Shown: positions 26,514 through 35,250, numbered from the stretch's first letter. The stretch is 35,985 nt of DNA from an uncultured Bacteroidota bacterium (GCA_902515395.1 CABXUL010000014.1:1-35985), one strand, 5' to 3'. Program-made: numbers and translations. Notes: generated by a model not told the origin, from the sequence alone.

Positions 26514-26948
26514 ATGAGTTTTACAATAAATCATTTACTACATATTAATGCTCCATTGAACAAAGTATTTAATGCCATAACTAACATTGAAGAGTTAAAG
26601 CTATGGTACACTACTGAAGTTCAAGGGGGATCTAAGTTAAATGAGATTATCGAATTTAAATTTGGTGACGTTGACTTTCATACTAAGGTGATTGAACTGG
26701 TTCCCAATGAAAAAATTGTGATGGAATGTGTTGCTACATCATTACCACTTGTTGGACAAAAGGTGACTTATGAATTAGACCAAAATGATGATAAAACTCG
26801 CGTTCGATTTTCTCAAGATGGATTTGATGCCCTGGACGATTTTTATGCTAATATGAATTTTAGCGCATCAAAGTATCTTGAGAGTTTGAGACAATATTGT
26901 CAGTATGGAACTTCAGAGGCATTTGGCAGCACGGGATATCGATCATGA
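26514..26948 (+). CDS. START-like/SRPBCC (AHSA1-type) domain protein
   Basis: A 144-residue soluble protein of the SRPBCC superfamily, a helix-grip fold with a hydrophobic ligand pocket. The pattern is standard: HLLHINAPLNKVFNAITNIEELKLWYT (strand and first helix, about residues 7-33), a beta-sheet core (IIEFKFGDVDFHTKVIELVPNEKIVMEC), and a long C-terminal helix (DFYANMNFSASKYLESLRQYC). Related proteins bind lipids or other hydrophobic ligands, or act as Hsp90 co-chaperones; none of these can be chosen here. Its 3' end overlaps the convergent DUF1643 gene by 6 nt. Confidence 0.82.
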   Translation: MSFTINHLLHINAPLNKVFNAITNIEELKLWYTTEVQGGSKLNEIIEFKFGDVDFHTKVIELVPNEKIVMECVATSLPLVGQKVTYELDQNDDKTRVRFSQDGFDALDDFYANMNFSASKYLESLRQYCQYGTSEAFGSTGYRS

Positions 26949-27395
26949 TAATAAAGAATAATTTATCATTTGCGTTTTGTAAGATAAATAAAGCGGGTGT
27001 TTTGGTGTCCCATTTTTGTTAATTCCTAAACACATTATTTCGCTTATATTATCTAATAGCCAATTCGGATAGGTTCCAAGATTGCCCCAACCAATAATAA
27101 TTTTTTTGCATTTTTTTTTCATTATTTGAATATGCTTAATGTTTCTAGTTTCATCTTTAATGAATTTATCAGGAGAAGGGGTAGTGGATACCTTTGAGTA
27201 GAGGTTCCCTAGGTAGAATCCACCGAATTCAAATATTTTTGTGAATCCAATAAGTTTTTTTACAGTTTTATCATCATTTTTATGATCTGCATTTGAAGGG
27301 TTTAATAAAATGAAAAGTATTAAGGGTTTTTCTTGGTTCCATATTCTCCACAATTGATACCTGTTTTCCTTGTCCTTGATCGCTCCTTTAATCAT
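26943..27395 (-). CDS. DUF1643 domain protein
   Basis: A 150-residue soluble protein matching the DUF1643 pattern. It begins with RYQLWRIWNQEKPLILFILLNPSNADHKNDDKTVKKLI, then has GGFYLGNLYSKVST, a KKIIIGWGNLG segment and the C-terminal LGINKNGTPKHPLYLS. The Asn-Pro-Ser-Asn-Ala-Asp cluster and the Gly-Trp-Gly strand end are the conserved features. The biochemical role of the family is not established. The ATG overlaps the stop of the upstream 72-residue membrane protein (ATGA), so the two are translationally coupled. Confidence 0.85.
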   Translation of the reverse strand: MIKGAIKDKENRYQLWRIWNQEKPLILFILLNPSNADHKNDDKTVKKLIGFTKIFEFGGFYLGNLYSKVSTTPSPDKFIKDETRNIKHIQIMKKKCKKIIIGWGNLGTYPNWLLDNISEIMCLGINKNGTPKHPLYLSYKTQMINYSLLS

Positions 27396-27610
27396 GATGA
27401 ACTAGTTTTGTGAATCGCTTTAACTTTTTCAATTATAGCTTGTCCTATAAAGCATAAGCCTGCATTCACTGTTATCAAGGAGATAGTACCCCATAAAAAC
27501 CAATTTCCCTTATTTTCATATTTTATAATAATTGATTCACCAAATATTGATAGACCAAAACCAACTAATAAAAGTCCAAGGGTTGAAAATAGTAGCCATT
27601 TGTAATTCAA
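27392..27610 (-). CDS. Small two-helix membrane protein (72 aa), coupled to DUF1643 gene
   Basis: A 72-residue protein with two predicted transmembrane helices, LLFSTLGLLLVGFGLSIFG (about residues 6-24) and WFLWGTISLITVNAGLCFIGQAII (about 37-60), joined by a short polar loop and ending in a basic/serine tail. No family is recognised. Its TGA overlaps the DUF1643 start in an ATGA arrangement, a strong sign of a two-gene unit and support for this being a real gene. Confidence 0.65.
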   Translation of the reverse strand: MNYKWLLFSTLGLLLVGFGLSIFGESIIIKYENKGNWFLWGTISLITVNAGLCFIGQAIIEKVKAIHKTSSS

Positions 27611-27694
27611 AATATATAATTTTTATATGCAAGTTTAAAAAATCATTTTAAAATTGGTGAGTAAAAATTAATACAATTTTTCATATTTTGGTAT

Positions 27695-27829
27695 ATGATT
27701 AATTGGCACCGCAAAATATTACAAAAATTAATGGAGAAGTTAAATCTAGATGCATATCAAGTTGCTTGGATTGCTTTTCTTAAGGGTATTTTAATCTCTC
27801 TAGTTATATATTTAATATTTATTAAGTAA
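27695..27829 (+). CDS. Small single-helix membrane protein (44 aa)
   Basis: A frame of 44 residues from ATG at 27695 to TAA at 27827-27829; an internal in-frame ATG at 27731 would give 32 residues. The N-terminal part is amphipathic and basic (MINWHRKILQKLMEKLNLDA), followed by one transmembrane helix (WIAFLKGILISLVIYLIFI) and a terminal lysine. It has the same layout as the 40-residue protein at 26349, but I see no convincing residue-level homology. It ends 8 nt before the Gfo/Idh gene and may share its transcript. Confidence 0.5.
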   Translation: MINWHRKILQKLMEKLNLDAYQVAWIAFLKGILISLVIYLIFIK

Positions 27830-27837
27830 CTCTTTAG

Positions 27838-28926
27838 ATGCATCGAAGAAAATTCAATAAAACCATCCTTACTTCTCTTGGTGCAATAGGAATATCGCAT
27901 TCATTATTAGGGATTAAACCCTTATCTCCTAAAAATAAAAAATTAGGTATAGCTTTAGTTGGTCTAGGTAATTATGCCACTAAACAGCTTGGTCCTGCCT
28001 TATTGGAAACATCTTTGTGCGAACTCAAAGCAATTGTGACTGGTTCAGCCTCCAAAATTCCACAATGGAAAAAAAAATATGGCTTAAGTGATAACCAAGT
28101 CTACAATTATGAAAATTTTGATACCATTATAAATAATCCAGAAGTAGATATTGTATACGTAGTACTTCCTAATAATATGCATAAAGAATACACGCTAAGA
28201 GCTTTTAGAGCGAACAAGCATGTAATTTGTGAAAAACCTTTAGCTTTAAATGCAATTGAGGCTAACGAAATGATTGAAGCTTCCAGATTAGCAGGCAGAG
28301 AGCTTTATGTTGGCTATAGACTTCACTATGAACCGCATCATCAAGAGGTTATAAGATTGTGCCGTAAGAAAACCTTTGGAAGGATAAAACACTTTGAAGG
28401 TGGATTTGGTTTTCATATCCGTAATTCTAACCAGTGGCGTTTAAAGAAACAATATGGAGGAGGGGCGCTGATGGATGTAGGTATTTATGTAATTCAAGGG
28501 GCAAGATATACTATAGGGGAAGAGCCTATTTCTGTGACAGCTAGAGAATACAAAACGGATAATATCAAGTTTAAAGAAGTTGATGAATTAATTGTTTGGC
28601 AAATGGAATTTCCAAGTGGTGCTATTGCTAGTTGTACTACTTCATTAGCTGCATCAACAAATCATCTCTATGTTGCCGCTGAAAAGGGGTTTATCCGTTT
28701 GAGTCCATCATACACCTACGGAAAGATTTCTGGCTATACACGAAAATATGCTTTTGATTTCCAACAAGTAAATCAGCAGGCACTTCACATGGACGGCATA
28801 TCAAATCACCTTATAACTGGGATTCCACATCTTAATACTGGCGGAGATGAAGGATTAAGAGATATGAAAGTAATCGATGCGATTTTTAAATCTGCCTCAG
28901 CTAATGGTAAAAAAGTTGTGATTTAA
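27838..28926 (+). CDS. Gfo/Idh/MocA family oxidoreductase with Tat-like signal
   Basis: A 362-residue NAD(P)-dependent sugar-type dehydrogenase. The N-terminus MHRRKFNKTILTSLGAIGIS is a twin-arginine signal, so it is probably folded with cofactor and exported to the periplasm. The Rossmann domain starts at IALVGLGNYAT (about residue 39). VICEKPLALN carries the conserved catalytic-loop lysine (EKP, about residue 135). The C-terminal alpha/beta domain includes GGALMDVGIYVIQGARY (about 212-228), with the conserved Asp/Gly-Ile-Tyr segment. The substrate is unknown; exported family members in Bacteroidota often occur near glycan-degradation genes. Only 2 nt separate it from the serine esterase, so they form an operon. 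Confidence 0.9.
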   Translation: MHRRKFNKTILTSLGAIGISHSLLGIKPLSPKNKKLGIALVGLGNYATKQLGPALLETSLCELKAIVTGSASKIPQWKKKYGLSDNQVYNYENFDTIINNPEVDIVYVVLPNNMHKEYTLRAFRANKHVICEKPLALNAIEANEMIEASRLAGRELYVGYRLHYEPHHQEVIRLCRKKTFGRIKHFEGGFGFHIRNSNQWRLKKQYGGGALMDVGIYVIQGARYTIGEEPISVTAREYKTDNIKFKEVDELIVWQMEFPSGAIASCTTSLAASTNHLYVAAEKGFIRLSPSYTYGKISGYTRKYAFDFQQVNQQALHMDGISNHLITGIPHLNTGGDEGLRDMKVIDAIFKSASANGKKVVI

Positions 28927-28928
28927 AT

Positions 28929-30119
28929 ATGCGATTCCTCTATTTTTTCTTTTTAATATCTTTTACACTTTCTGGACAATATGACTTTAATAGATTAGAT
29001 CATAGAATGCAACAATTTGTTGATGATGGTGAATTGGTAGGTATACAAACATGCGTAATTAAAGATGGCAAGACTATCCACTACAAAAAATATGGTTATT
29101 CAAATATAGATGATAGAATTCCCCTGCAAGATAACAGTATTTTCAGGATCGCCTCGATAACTAAATGTATGGTTGCAGTTGGAATAATGAAACTTTATGA
29201 TAAAGGGCTTTTTAAATTGAATGATCCAATTGGAAAATACATTTCTGAATTTAATAATCCGATGGTTTACCAAGCTGATGGTTCACTAAAACCAGCTTTA
29301 AATCCAATTAGAATCATCGATGTTTTAAGACATACCTCGGGCATCGGAAAGACTTTCACATACCTTAGGAATCGACATGATTATTTAAAAGAAAACCGAT
29401 CTAAAGATCTAAAAACCGAAGTAAAGCGTTTAGCTAGAATTCCATTAGCAACAGAACCTGGTACTTCATGGATTTATGGACCATCTGTTAGTCTAGGCGC
29501 ATATATGGTTGAAAAGTTAACAGGTAAAGAAATTGAAGACTATTTAAAAGCTGAGCTTTTTGATCCTTTAGAAATGGAGGACACCTTTTTTGAAATACCC
29601 AAAGAAAAACTTGACAGATTTACCCCATTATATTTTTCAGATAAAAAAGGAGGTTATAAACTCCTAGAAACGGTGAGGGATTCGCCTTACACGAAGAAAG
29701 TAACGTTTTGTAATCCCGCTGGTGGTTTGGCCTCCACATTGAGAGATGTATCTAACTTCTGCATGATGCTTCTCAATAATGGAACTTTTAAGGGGAAAAA
29801 GATATTGGAAAAGGAAACCGTTGCACTTATGAGTCAGGATCATTTGAATGACATTAAAAATGAAAAACCAAGTGATGATAATCATAAGCCTAACGAGGCC
29901 ATTGGATTTGGGCTAACTTTTAATATTTTAAAAAACATAAATGCTTATCCCTTTCCTGGGAGTCAAGGTAGCTATGGGTGGCACGGGTCTGCTGGCCCTT
30001 ATTTTAAAATTGATCCTAAGGAAAATATGATTTTAATTTTATTAACCAATATGAAAGGATGGGACTATTCGAGGAAAGAAATTTTTGAGGTAAACACTTA
30101 CAATACAATTTTTAAATGA
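28929..30119 (+). CDS. Secreted serine hydrolase, beta-lactamase fold, family VIII esterase-like
   Basis: A 396-residue exported enzyme with signal peptide MRFLYFFFLISFTLSG. The nucleophile motif SxxK is SITK in FRIASITKCMV (about residue 75). The Tyr motif reads WIYGPSVSLGAYMVEKLTG: Tyr followed by Gly-Pro-Ser instead of the Ser/Ala-Asn of true beta-lactamases. The third motif region is GWHGSAGPYFKIDPKEN rather than KTG. This combination resembles family VIII carboxylesterases more than lactamases or DD-peptidases. It might remove acyl groups from carbohydrates or drugs; the context (Gfo/Idh upstream, SusC/SusD downstream after 142 nt) favours glycan-related chemistry, by inference only. Confidence 0.85.
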   Translation: MRFLYFFFLISFTLSGQYDFNRLDHRMQQFVDDGELVGIQTCVIKDGKTIHYKKYGYSNIDDRIPLQDNSIFRIASITKCMVAVGIMKLYDKGLFKLNDPIGKYISEFNNPMVYQADGSLKPALNPIRIIDVLRHTSGIGKTFTYLRNRHDYLKENRSKDLKTEVKRLARIPLATEPGTSWIYGPSVSLGAYMVEKLTGKEIEDYLKAELFDPLEMEDTFFEIPKEKLDRFTPLYFSDKKGGYKLLETVRDSPYTKKVTFCNPAGGLASTLRDVSNFCMMLLNNGTFKGKKILEKETVALMSQDHLNDIKNEKPSDDNHKPNEAIGFGLTFNILKNINAYPFPGSQGSYGWHGSAGPYFKIDPKENMILILLTNMKGWDYSRKEIFEVNTYNTIFK

Positions 30120-30261
30120 CAAATCATATTAAAAAAAGTTAACTGTCAATTCCTAGATATTGCAAATTAAAATATTTTTTTTTCAGTAATATTTATTAAA
30201 AAATATATACATTTAACACCAAACCAAATTATTAATCACAAATAAATTAAAAATATATAGT

Positions 30262-33200
30262 ATGAGAAAATATGTATTCAACTTATTTTTCATATTGCTG
30301 TGTCCATTATTTATGATTGCTCAAATCGAAATTAATGGAGTCATTTCTGATGAAACAGGGCAACCACTGCCTGGCGCAACAATACTTGAAAAAAACACTA
30401 ATAACGGAGTAGTGACCGATTTTGATGGAAATTATTCAATACAAGTTTCAGATGAGAATTCTAAACTTATGATTTCTTTTGTTGGTTATTCAACTCAAGA
30501 AGTATCAATTGTGGGTTTAGTTGATTTTAATTTCAATCTTGAACCTAGTAATGAGCTTGATGAAGTTGTTATAACAGGGTATGGTTCTCAACAAAAAAGA
30601 GATTTAACTGGGGCGATTGTTCAGGTTAAGAGTGAAGATTTTGTTAAAGGAGCTAATACCAATGCCCTTCAGTTGCTAAATGGTAAAGCTTCAGGGGTTC
30701 ATATTAGTCAAAGTGACTCGGCACCGGGAGGGGCAATAGATATAAAAATTAGAGGAGCTGGATCAATCAACGCTAGTAACGCTGTTCTTGTGGTAATAGA
30801 TGGTCTTCCAGGAGGATCGCTGACCGCTCTTAGTCCAGACGATATTGAGTCCATTGAAGTCCTTAAAGATGCATCTGCATCTGCCATATACGGATCTAGA
30901 GCAGCCAACGGAGTTGTTTTAATCACAACTAAAAGAGGTAAAAGTGGTGAAATGGCTGTTTCATACGAGAACTACTTTGGCTTTCAAGGTGTAAACGAAA
31001 GGGTTGATATGCTTAACGGTGGTGAATACCTTCAAGTGCTTAGTGATATTAATGTAGAGGGTGGAGGAGATATTCTTTCAACTCCAGCGGAGATATCAGC
31101 AATGGGTTCAGGTTTTGATTGGCAAGATCTAATTTTTAGGAACTCAATGATTCAAAACCATCAAGTAACCATGTCGGGAGGATCCGATTTATCAAACTAT
31201 TATGTTTCTCTTAACTATCTGGAAAATGACGGAGTTATAAGAGAAAGTGGAGAAAAAAAATATAATGCTAGAATTAATTATGGTTTGACCCCTAATGATA
31301 GAGTTAATATAAATCTAAATCTTAGTATTAACCGATCTGAAATCGATAATGTAAAAATGGGAAGAGGAACAAATGAAGGGGTAGGCTTGCTTGCTGCTGC
31401 TTTACTTTTTGATCCTACAATTGGACCTGCTTTGAATTCCGAAGGATACTACGATGTAAACCCTCTAGTAGCAATTGAAAATCCTGAAGCATTATTACAG
31501 GGTTGGGATCAACAAGTTTCAACTAACAGAATCTATGCCACAGGGTCTATAGATTATAAAATAATTGATGGTCTTACTGCTACAGCCCGGTTTGGTACAA
31601 ACATCTCTGATGCTCGAAGGGATTTATATGAAAATGACAAGTTTCAAGTCGGAAGAGGCGTCAATGGAAGATCAACCATTAGAAATAGTGAGTCAAATTA
31701 TTGGATTGCGGAATATCTTGCAGATTATGAGAGAGAATTTGGTGATCACAGCTTAAAATTATTAGCCGGTATAACATTTGAGAGTAATACAACAAGGTTT
31801 CATCAGTCAGTTGCATCGGACATGTTATCTCATGTTACGACAACAAACCTTCAACAAAGTGGAAATAACGAGACTTTAAATGCTTCATCCGGAAAATTTA
31901 AAAACACCTTACAATCTTCTTTAGCTAGGGTTAACTATTCTTTTAAAGATAAATATCTAGTAACTGCCTCAGTTAGAAGAGATGGAACCTCAAGGTTTTC
32001 TGACAAGTATAAGTACGCTACATTCCCATCTGCATCTGTAGGTTGGAAATTATCTTCTGAACCATTTATGGAAAACGACGAACTTTTCAGTGAACTTAAA
32101 TTAAGAATAGGTTATGGAGAAATTGGAAACCAAGGAATCCAGAACTTTGAGACAATAACTACTTTTGAAGCTGGAAGTAATGCTATTATTGGAGGAGCTA
32201 CTGTTGCTGGAGCTGTCCCTGCTCGAATTGCTAATCAAGACTTGAAATGGGAAACAACAAAGGAAACAAATATTGGAGTTGATTTTTCATTAGCTAATAA
32301 TAGATTCTCAGGAAGTATTGATTATTTTGATAGAAATACATATGATCAGCTTTTCCAACAGCCTGTTCCTCTCACAACTGGTTTTCAGTTTGTAAGAACA
32401 AACTTTGGTCAAGTAAAAAACTCAGGAGTTGATTTTTCTTTTAGTTCTAGAAATGTTGACAAGGAGTGGACATGGGATACAGATATCGTAATGTCTTTTC
32501 TTAAAAATGAAGTTGTAGAGCTACCATCTTTTGCTGGTAATGTTATCTCAGGAGGTTTTGGTTTCTCTGGAAATTATAGAATTACACAAACGGGTTCTCC
32601 GATTATGTCTTTTTATGGTTATGAATTAAATGGTATTTTTCAAGAGGGTGATAACATTGCCGGATCTGCTCAACCTAGTGCTCTTCCAGGGCATCCAAAA
32701 TTTGTTGATCAAAATGGCGATTTGAAAATTGATGGTGCAGATCGTGTAATACTTGGTGACCCTTTTGCAGATTTCACTTACGGGATTACGAATAGGTTTG
32801 GATATAAAGATTTTAGTTTAGAGATATATATTCAAGGAGTTCAAGGAATTGAAAACTTTAGTAACCTTGCAGCAGAATCTCTTTATCCGATTAATAAAGA
32901 AAGAAACCATTTAGCAATACATTATCTAGATCGTTGGAGAACATCGAATACTGATGCAGCTTACCCATCAGGAGTAAATTATACTTCGTATTCTGACGGA
33001 ACTAATAAAGTAAATACATATACTGTTCAAGATGCATCATTCATGAGAATAAAAAATATCACATTAAACTATAATCTACCTTTAGATAATGTTGATTTTA
33101 TTAAATCAGGAAATGTATATATATCGGGGGAAAACCTTCTTACAATAGCACCAGACTATATAGGGTTTGATCCTGATGGTAATTCAGATGGAACAGGTGT

Positions 33201-33270
33201 TTCAAGAGCTGATTTTGCAAATTATCCTTTGTCTAGGGTAATAAGAATAGGATGTAAGTTGAACTTTTAA
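30262..33270 (+). CDS. SusC/RagA-family TonB-dependent outer-membrane transporter
   Basis: A 1002-residue TonB-dependent importer. It has a signal peptide (about residues 1-20), a CarboxypepD_reg-like domain (about 22-95, INGVISDETGQPLPGATILE, FDGNYSIQV), and the SusC signature DEVVITGYGSQQKRDLTGAI. The plug (about 115-225) is followed by a 22-strand barrel. The C-terminus SRVIRIGCKLNF is intact. Members import oligosaccharides or peptides captured by a SusD lipoprotein on the cell surface. The susD gene follows after 10 nt. A 142-nt AT-rich upstream gap contains no perfect TANNTTTG box; TACATTTA at 30208-30215 is a near match. No ECF sigma/anti-sigma or hybrid two-component regulator is adjacent. 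Confidence 0.95.
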   Translation: MRKYVFNLFFILLCPLFMIAQIEINGVISDETGQPLPGATILEKNTNNGVVTDFDGNYSIQVSDENSKLMISFVGYSTQEVSIVGLVDFNFNLEPSNELDEVVITGYGSQQKRDLTGAIVQVKSEDFVKGANTNALQLLNGKASGVHISQSDSAPGGAIDIKIRGAGSINASNAVLVVIDGLPGGSLTALSPDDIESIEVLKDASASAIYGSRAANGVVLITTKRGKSGEMAVSYENYFGFQGVNERVDMLNGGEYLQVLSDINVEGGGDILSTPAEISAMGSGFDWQDLIFRNSMIQNHQVTMSGGSDLSNYYVSLNYLENDGVIRESGEKKYNARINYGLTPNDRVNINLNLSINRSEIDNVKMGRGTNEGVGLLAAALLFDPTIGPALNSEGYYDVNPLVAIENPEALLQGWDQQVSTNRIYATGSIDYKIIDGLTATARFGTNISDARRDLYENDKFQVGRGVNGRSTIRNSESNYWIAEYLADYEREFGDHSLKLLAGITFESNTTRFHQSVASDMLSHVTTTNLQQSGNNETLNASSGKFKNTLQSSLARVNYSFKDKYLVTASVRRDGTSRFSDKYKYATFPSASVGWKLSSEPFMENDELFSELKLRIGYGEIGNQGIQNFETITTFEAGSNAIIGGATVAGAVPARIANQDLKWETTKETNIGVDFSLANNRFSGSIDYFDRNTYDQLFQQPVPLTTGFQFVRTNFGQVKNSGVDFSFSSRNVDKEWTWDTDIVMSFLKNEVVELPSFAGNVISGGFGFSGNYRITQTGSPIMSFYGYELNGIFQEGDNIAGSAQPSALPGHPKFVDQNGDLKIDGADRVILGDPFADFTYGITNRFGYKDFSLEIYIQGVQGIENFSNLAAESLYPINKERNHLAIHYLDRWRTSNTDAAYPSGVNYTSYSDGTNKVNTYTVQDASFMRIKNITLNYNLPLDNVDFIKSGNVYISGENLLTIAPDYIGFDPDGNSDGTGVSRADFANYPLSRVIRIGCKLNF

Positions 33271-33280
33271 AAAGAAAAAA

Positions 33281-34750
33281 ATGAAAAACTATATTTTAAT
33301 TTTAATCGGTCTAATTACTTTTTCTTGTTCGGATTTCCTTGAGGAAGAAGTATTTACTCAATATGCGCCAGACGCTTTTTTGGCTAGTGAAAGTGGAATT
33401 AATGCTACTTTAACTGCTGCATACAGGAAATCAAGACCTAATTACAGGGAAGAATGGTACACTTTTGGAGAGTGGACTTCAGATTTAATGCTTGAAAGGG
33501 GAGGGGGATATGCAGCCCCTGCAGCTACATTCGCTGAGTTTAACTGGAATCAAAGTAATAATTTCTTTAGAAATATTTGGAGAGACAGATACTCAGCAAT
33601 AGGAGTAGCGAATTCAATTTTGGATAACATAGATAACGTTACCTCTCTGTCAGCTTCAAAAGTTGCTGCACTTAAAGCTGAAGCTACTTTTTTAAGAGCA
33701 TATAATTATGTTATGCTTTATGATTTTTTTGGCAGGCTTCCGTTAATTACATCAGGTGAATTAAATTTGACTCCTTCAAGAGCAAGTGATGCAGATACCC
33801 GAGCATTTATAGAAAGTGAATTATTAAGCGCAGCTCAAAACCTCCCGGTTGAACCCGAAGTTTATGGTAAAGCAAATAAATCAGCTGCACTAACGCTTCT
33901 TGGAAGATTTTACCTTGATACAAAGCAGTGGCAAAAAGCTGCTGATGCAAATAAACAAGTGATTGATCTTGGTTATCATAGTTTATTTCCAAATGTAGAG
34001 GGAGTCTTTTCAGTTGAGAATGAAGGTAATAGAGAGATGATTTTTGTTTTTGGTTCATTGGCTACAGCACCAATACAGGCATTAGCATGGAATTACACAC
34101 CTCACGCTTATCCTGTTGGTTATCAAACTGGGCAAGTAAATTATGGAGCACAATTTCAACTATGGAGATGGTTTGTTAATTCATTTGATCCCAATGACCA
34201 AAGGGCTAATGAGTATGATCCTCCTAACGGAAAATACGGATGGATTCTTAAACAATACATTAATAAAGGAGGTAATCTAATTAATTTGATGACTGACCCT
34301 ATTACTGCAGGTGTTGAAAAAAAATATCCAAGACCAGTTAAATTCACACCAGACCCTAATGGTTTAGGTCCTCGTCATGGTAATGATATGCCAATCCTAA
34401 GGTATGCCGAAGTTTTAGTTAATAGAGCTGAAGCGTTAAATGAAATTAGTGGTCCTAATCAAGAATCGATAGATTTATTGAATCAAGTCAGATCAAGATC
34501 TAATGCTCCTGATTATAATTTAGCTGATTTTCCAACTAAAGAATCATTAAGAGATCAAATTCTTGTTGAGAGAGGTTGGGAATTTCATGCTGAGGGACAT
34601 AGAAGAAGGTCTTTAATACGCCATGGAAGTTTTATAAGTGGTGCTCAGGCTCGAGGTAAAGCAAATGCTAAGTCACATCATGTTTTATTTCCAATTCCTG
34701 AACAAGATTTAGATTCCAATTCTGCACTTGAGCAAAATCCTGGATACTAG
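33281..34750 (+). CDS. SusD/RagB-family surface nutrient-binding lipoprotein
   Basis: A 489-residue surface lipoprotein with the lipobox ITFSC near residue 16, followed by SDFLEEEVF, typical of SusD export and anchoring. The TPR-like helical scaffold includes KAEATFLRAYNYVMLYDFFGRLPLI (about residues 128-152) and SAALTLLGRFYLDTKQWQKAA. The C-terminal RagB/SusD part has ILRYAEVLVNRAEALNEI, RDQILVERGWEFHAEGHRR and PIPEQDLDSNSALEQNPGY. It forms the lid of the SusC transporter and binds substrate on the outside of the cell. The ligand is not predictable by eye. The operon ends immediately after this gene in a strong terminator. Confidence 0.95.
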   Translation: MKNYILILIGLITFSCSDFLEEEVFTQYAPDAFLASESGINATLTAAYRKSRPNYREEWYTFGEWTSDLMLERGGGYAAPAATFAEFNWNQSNNFFRNIWRDRYSAIGVANSILDNIDNVTSLSASKVAALKAEATFLRAYNYVMLYDFFGRLPLITSGELNLTPSRASDADTRAFIESELLSAAQNLPVEPEVYGKANKSAALTLLGRFYLDTKQWQKAADANKQVIDLGYHSLFPNVEGVFSVENEGNREMIFVFGSLATAPIQALAWNYTPHAYPVGYQTGQVNYGAQFQLWRWFVNSFDPNDQRANEYDPPNGKYGWILKQYINKGGNLINLMTDPITAGVEKKYPRPVKFTPDPNGLGPRHGNDMPILRYAEVLVNRAEALNEISGPNQESIDLLNQVRSRSNAPDYNLADFPTKESLRDQILVERGWEFHAEGHRRRSLIRHGSFISGAQARGKANAKSHHVLFPIPEQDLDSNSALEQNPGY

Positions 34751-34754
34751 TCAT

Positions 34755-34805
34755 AAAATTACCCTCCCCTCAGCAAATAAATACAAAATGGGGGGGGTAA
34801 TTTTT
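34755..34805 (+). terminator. Rho-independent terminator after susD
   Basis: A 15-bp stem with one G-U pair: 34755-34769 (AAAATTACCCTCCCC) pairs with 34790-34804 (eight G then TAATTTT), with a 20-nt loop, and then a T tract. It starts 5 nt after the susD stop. The A/T-rich base of the stem makes it potentially active on the minus strand too, for the convergent small membrane gene ending at 34825. Confidence 0.85.
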
Positions 34806-34824
34806 ATTCCTTTAGTATTGTGTT

Positions 34825-35028
34825 TTAGTAATTAAAAATAATAATTCCGAGAAGAACAAAAACACCTATTAAAATGACTGATAATCCAATTTGATTTATA
34901 TAATAGCCTATTGACTTATCCGAATTTTTTGTTTTAGGTTTCTGGAGTTCCGTTATTGAAGTAACCATTACTAAAATAACAGGCATAAATAAAACACATC
35001 CAATGATAAATAATTGTAAATCACTCAT
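34825..35028 (-). CDS. Small two-helix membrane protein (67 aa)
   Basis: A 67-residue protein with helices at about residues 4-24 (LQLFIIGCVLFMPVILVMV) and 46-66 (IGLSVILIGVFVLLGIIIF), with a polar, lysine-rich connector (ELQKPKTKNSDKS). The start MSDLQLF at 35028 is preferred over a longer frame because its ATG overlaps the stop of the upstream gene (ATGA). No family is recognised. The terminator at 34755-34805 lies just beyond its end. Confidence 0.6.
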   Translation of the reverse strand: MSDLQLFIIGCVLFMPVILVMVTSITELQKPKTKNSDKSIGYYINQIGLSVILIGVFVLLGIIIFNY

Positions 35029-35189
35029 CTTTTTGGCAATGTGTTTACAAAAATTCCATAAACAATAATTGTAGGAACCCAAATAGAGACATATTGTCCC
35101 ATTTCTTTTTCACCTGAAAACCACAAGTAAACCGATAGAATAAAGCTTAGAAAAGCGCTTATGATTATAATTAAATCTCTTTTTCTCAT
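35025..35189 (-). CDS. Small two-helix membrane protein (54 aa)
   Basis: A 54-residue protein (MRKRDLIIIISAFLSFILSV, a short WFSGEKEMGQ loop, then YVSIWVPTIIVYGIFVN). The frame is open further upstream, but the start at MRKRD gives a basic N-terminus directly before the first helix and avoids the terminator region of the upstream gene. Its TGA overlaps the ATG of the next small membrane gene, indicating coupled translation of the pair. Function is unknown. Confidence 0.58.
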   Translation of the reverse strand: MRKRDLIIIISAFLSFILSVYLWFSGEKEMGQYVSIWVPTIIVYGIFVNTLPKR

Positions 35190-35250
35190 TTTTTTATCAA
35201 AGATACTAAAGTAACCTCTAAAATAAGAAACTACAAAAGGGGGTGACATA

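Noticed and set aside
34790-34797. Run of eight G as a G-quadruplex or phase-variable tract
   Set aside because: It is non-coding and is fully explained as one arm of the susD terminator stem.
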